From Solea solea (Eukaryota > Chordata > Actinopteri > Pleuronectiformes > Soleidae), in contig NC_081143.1 in the NCBI RefSeq assembly GCF_958295425.1, positions 18,886,686-18,950,685 of the forward strand: DNA of 64,000 bases, written 5' to 3'. Position 1 is the stretch's first letter. Each line of letters begins with the position of its first letter. The notes under the pieces were generated by a model. That model saw only the letters and a program-made list of their open reading frames with translations, was not told the origin of the DNA and searched no databases. Of this stretch, positions 62,855 through 64,000 are shown one piece after another. The position numbers and the translations under genes were made by a program.

Positions 62855-64000
62855 CTGTCTCATTCTCACGCACGTTCACAGACAGTCATCTCCCCTCAGG
62901 GAGCCACTGCAGTTGACACTTGGTGAGGAGAGATTGATCTGTTTATTGATTCACCTGCAGGTGATGAGGTGAAGGAGGCCACATTACTGCTTTAATAACA
63001 CACTCCTCTCTGTGTGACTATGACTAAATATGTTTTTCAGTACCCTTTTTTCCCCCATGACGAAGACTCGATGATGGTCACTATGTAATGTAGTTCTATA
63101 TCTCATTGAAGTAAAGTCATTTGCGATTGTTAATATATCATTCTTTGATGGGCCGTGCTGCTCGATCGGAATCCTCTGGTGAAAGAACTGAGCTCTGAAC
63201 TTAAATGCTCTGAAGAGAAGTTTAGATAATGTTCAGTGAATTGTAAAAGAATATGACGGCAACAACAGGGGTGTGGATTTTCACCCAGTTCAAATCAAAT
63301 GCCACAGAGAGAAAGAGTGAGTGAGTGAGTAGTTTTGTCAGCCTCACACACTTTAGCTAAGGGAACCCCAGTGAGAGAAACTGATAAACTGCGTCCTCCT
63401 CGTTGTCAAAAATACAAATAGACACTTAAAGGCACACATTCTAAGTAACAGAATAATAGACACAGGTTTACTACTACTACGTTTGAAAAGTAATAACTGA
63501 ACAAACACCATTTAAAAGCAGGACCTTGGCACATTTCTCACAGGTGCAGACTTTCATTCATTCACAGTCAGTAGCTCAGTCAACAACATTGGCCAATACT
63601 TTACTAGTGTCCTTGTTTTGGTGCATAAATGTGTTAAAGTGCACAGCTCGGTTCTCTGAACGAGGCTTTAAGCAGCTTATTATCAGAGTCAACTTGCAGA
63701 GTATGGAGAGAGCTTCCAAGTATATTCACGACAAATTTAAATAGCACTAAAACCTTATCGTGCACATTTTCTTTGTTACACAATCCACTATCATACTAAC
63801 TACTGAATTACAAAACTAAATCAACATCTTTCGGGCAAAGTGCTGATCAAATTGTATTATGAATGTAGATTCTACTATAGTGTGATTTAATCTTGTTCTT
63901 GCACCATCCCAGACCAAAGTATCAGTTAAAATCAATTGCTAACCCTAACACTAACCCTTCTTTTTTGGTTTGTTGACGATGACGAAACATCCGGCAGTGA

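Larger units (their letters stand above)
40946..64000 (+). other. pitpnc1: PITPNC1 intron 1 (incomplete)
   Basis: At least 23 kb of non-coding sequence, in keeping with the very long first intron of mammalian PITPNC1. Contents: hAT and SINE copies at 41.5-42.8 kb, possible DNA elements at 45.5, 49.4, 50.35, 52.0 and 60.9 kb, the LTR-like repeat at 50.6 kb, and many CA/GT runs. Open frames of 100-156 codons (44.8, 54.7, 57.1 kb) have no recognisable domain. Confidence 0.7.

Noticed and set aside
40946..64000. PITPNC1 exon 2 (YKIGQLYM...)
   Set aside because: No matching codons next to an acceptor were seen by eye; it is presumed to lie beyond the window.

Overview
The window is vertebrate nuclear DNA, almost certainly from a ray-finned (teleost) fish. 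It has intron-rich genes, AT-rich non-coding sequence, many CA/GT microsatellites, and interspersed repeats that look like common fish families (hAT and Tc1-like DNA transposons, a tRNA-type SINE tail, a LINE 3' end). No bacterial, viral, CRISPR or operon-like feature was found. All coding calls come from reading splice sites and comparing translations with remembered vertebrate proteins; no database search was run.

Three genes are present, in the order and orientation known for human 17q24: HELZ (minus), PSMD12 (minus), PITPNC1 (plus). HELZ fills about 1-28.7 kb. A non-coding first exon lies near 28.6-28.7 kb, the start codon is at 25921, and 23 coding exons join in frame with no stop to give 1160 residues. 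The C-terminal part continues beyond the left edge. The encoded part holds the N-terminal helical region, one CCCH zinc finger and the whole UPF1-like SF1 helicase core. PSMD12 is complete, 35817 down to 31652, with 11 coding exons and 456 residues, the same length as human. Only the first coding exon of PITPNC1 (40898-40945, 16 codons) is in the window; everything to the right is its first intron, which runs past 64 kb.

Layout: 1-28.7 kb HELZ; 28.7-31.4 kb spacer with a hAT element, a SINE-like piece and a LINE tail; 31.4-35.9 kb PSMD12; 35.9-40.8 kb spacer with a SINE and the PITPNC1 promoter region; 40.9-64 kb PITPNC1 intron 1 with repeats and microsatellites. The genes are separate transcription units: an RNA helicase of mRNA decay/translation control, a 26S proteasome lid subunit, and a lipid-transfer protein.

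Most worth checking: antioxidant-response-element matches at PSMD12 (a known control route for proteasome genes), ZNF143/YY1-like motifs at the HELZ first exon, several hAT insertions with readable 8-bp target duplications (one nested inside a SINE), a decayed hAT transposase C-terminus, and a two-copy LTR-like repeat at 24.2 and 50.6 kb. I found no convincing previously undescribed system.
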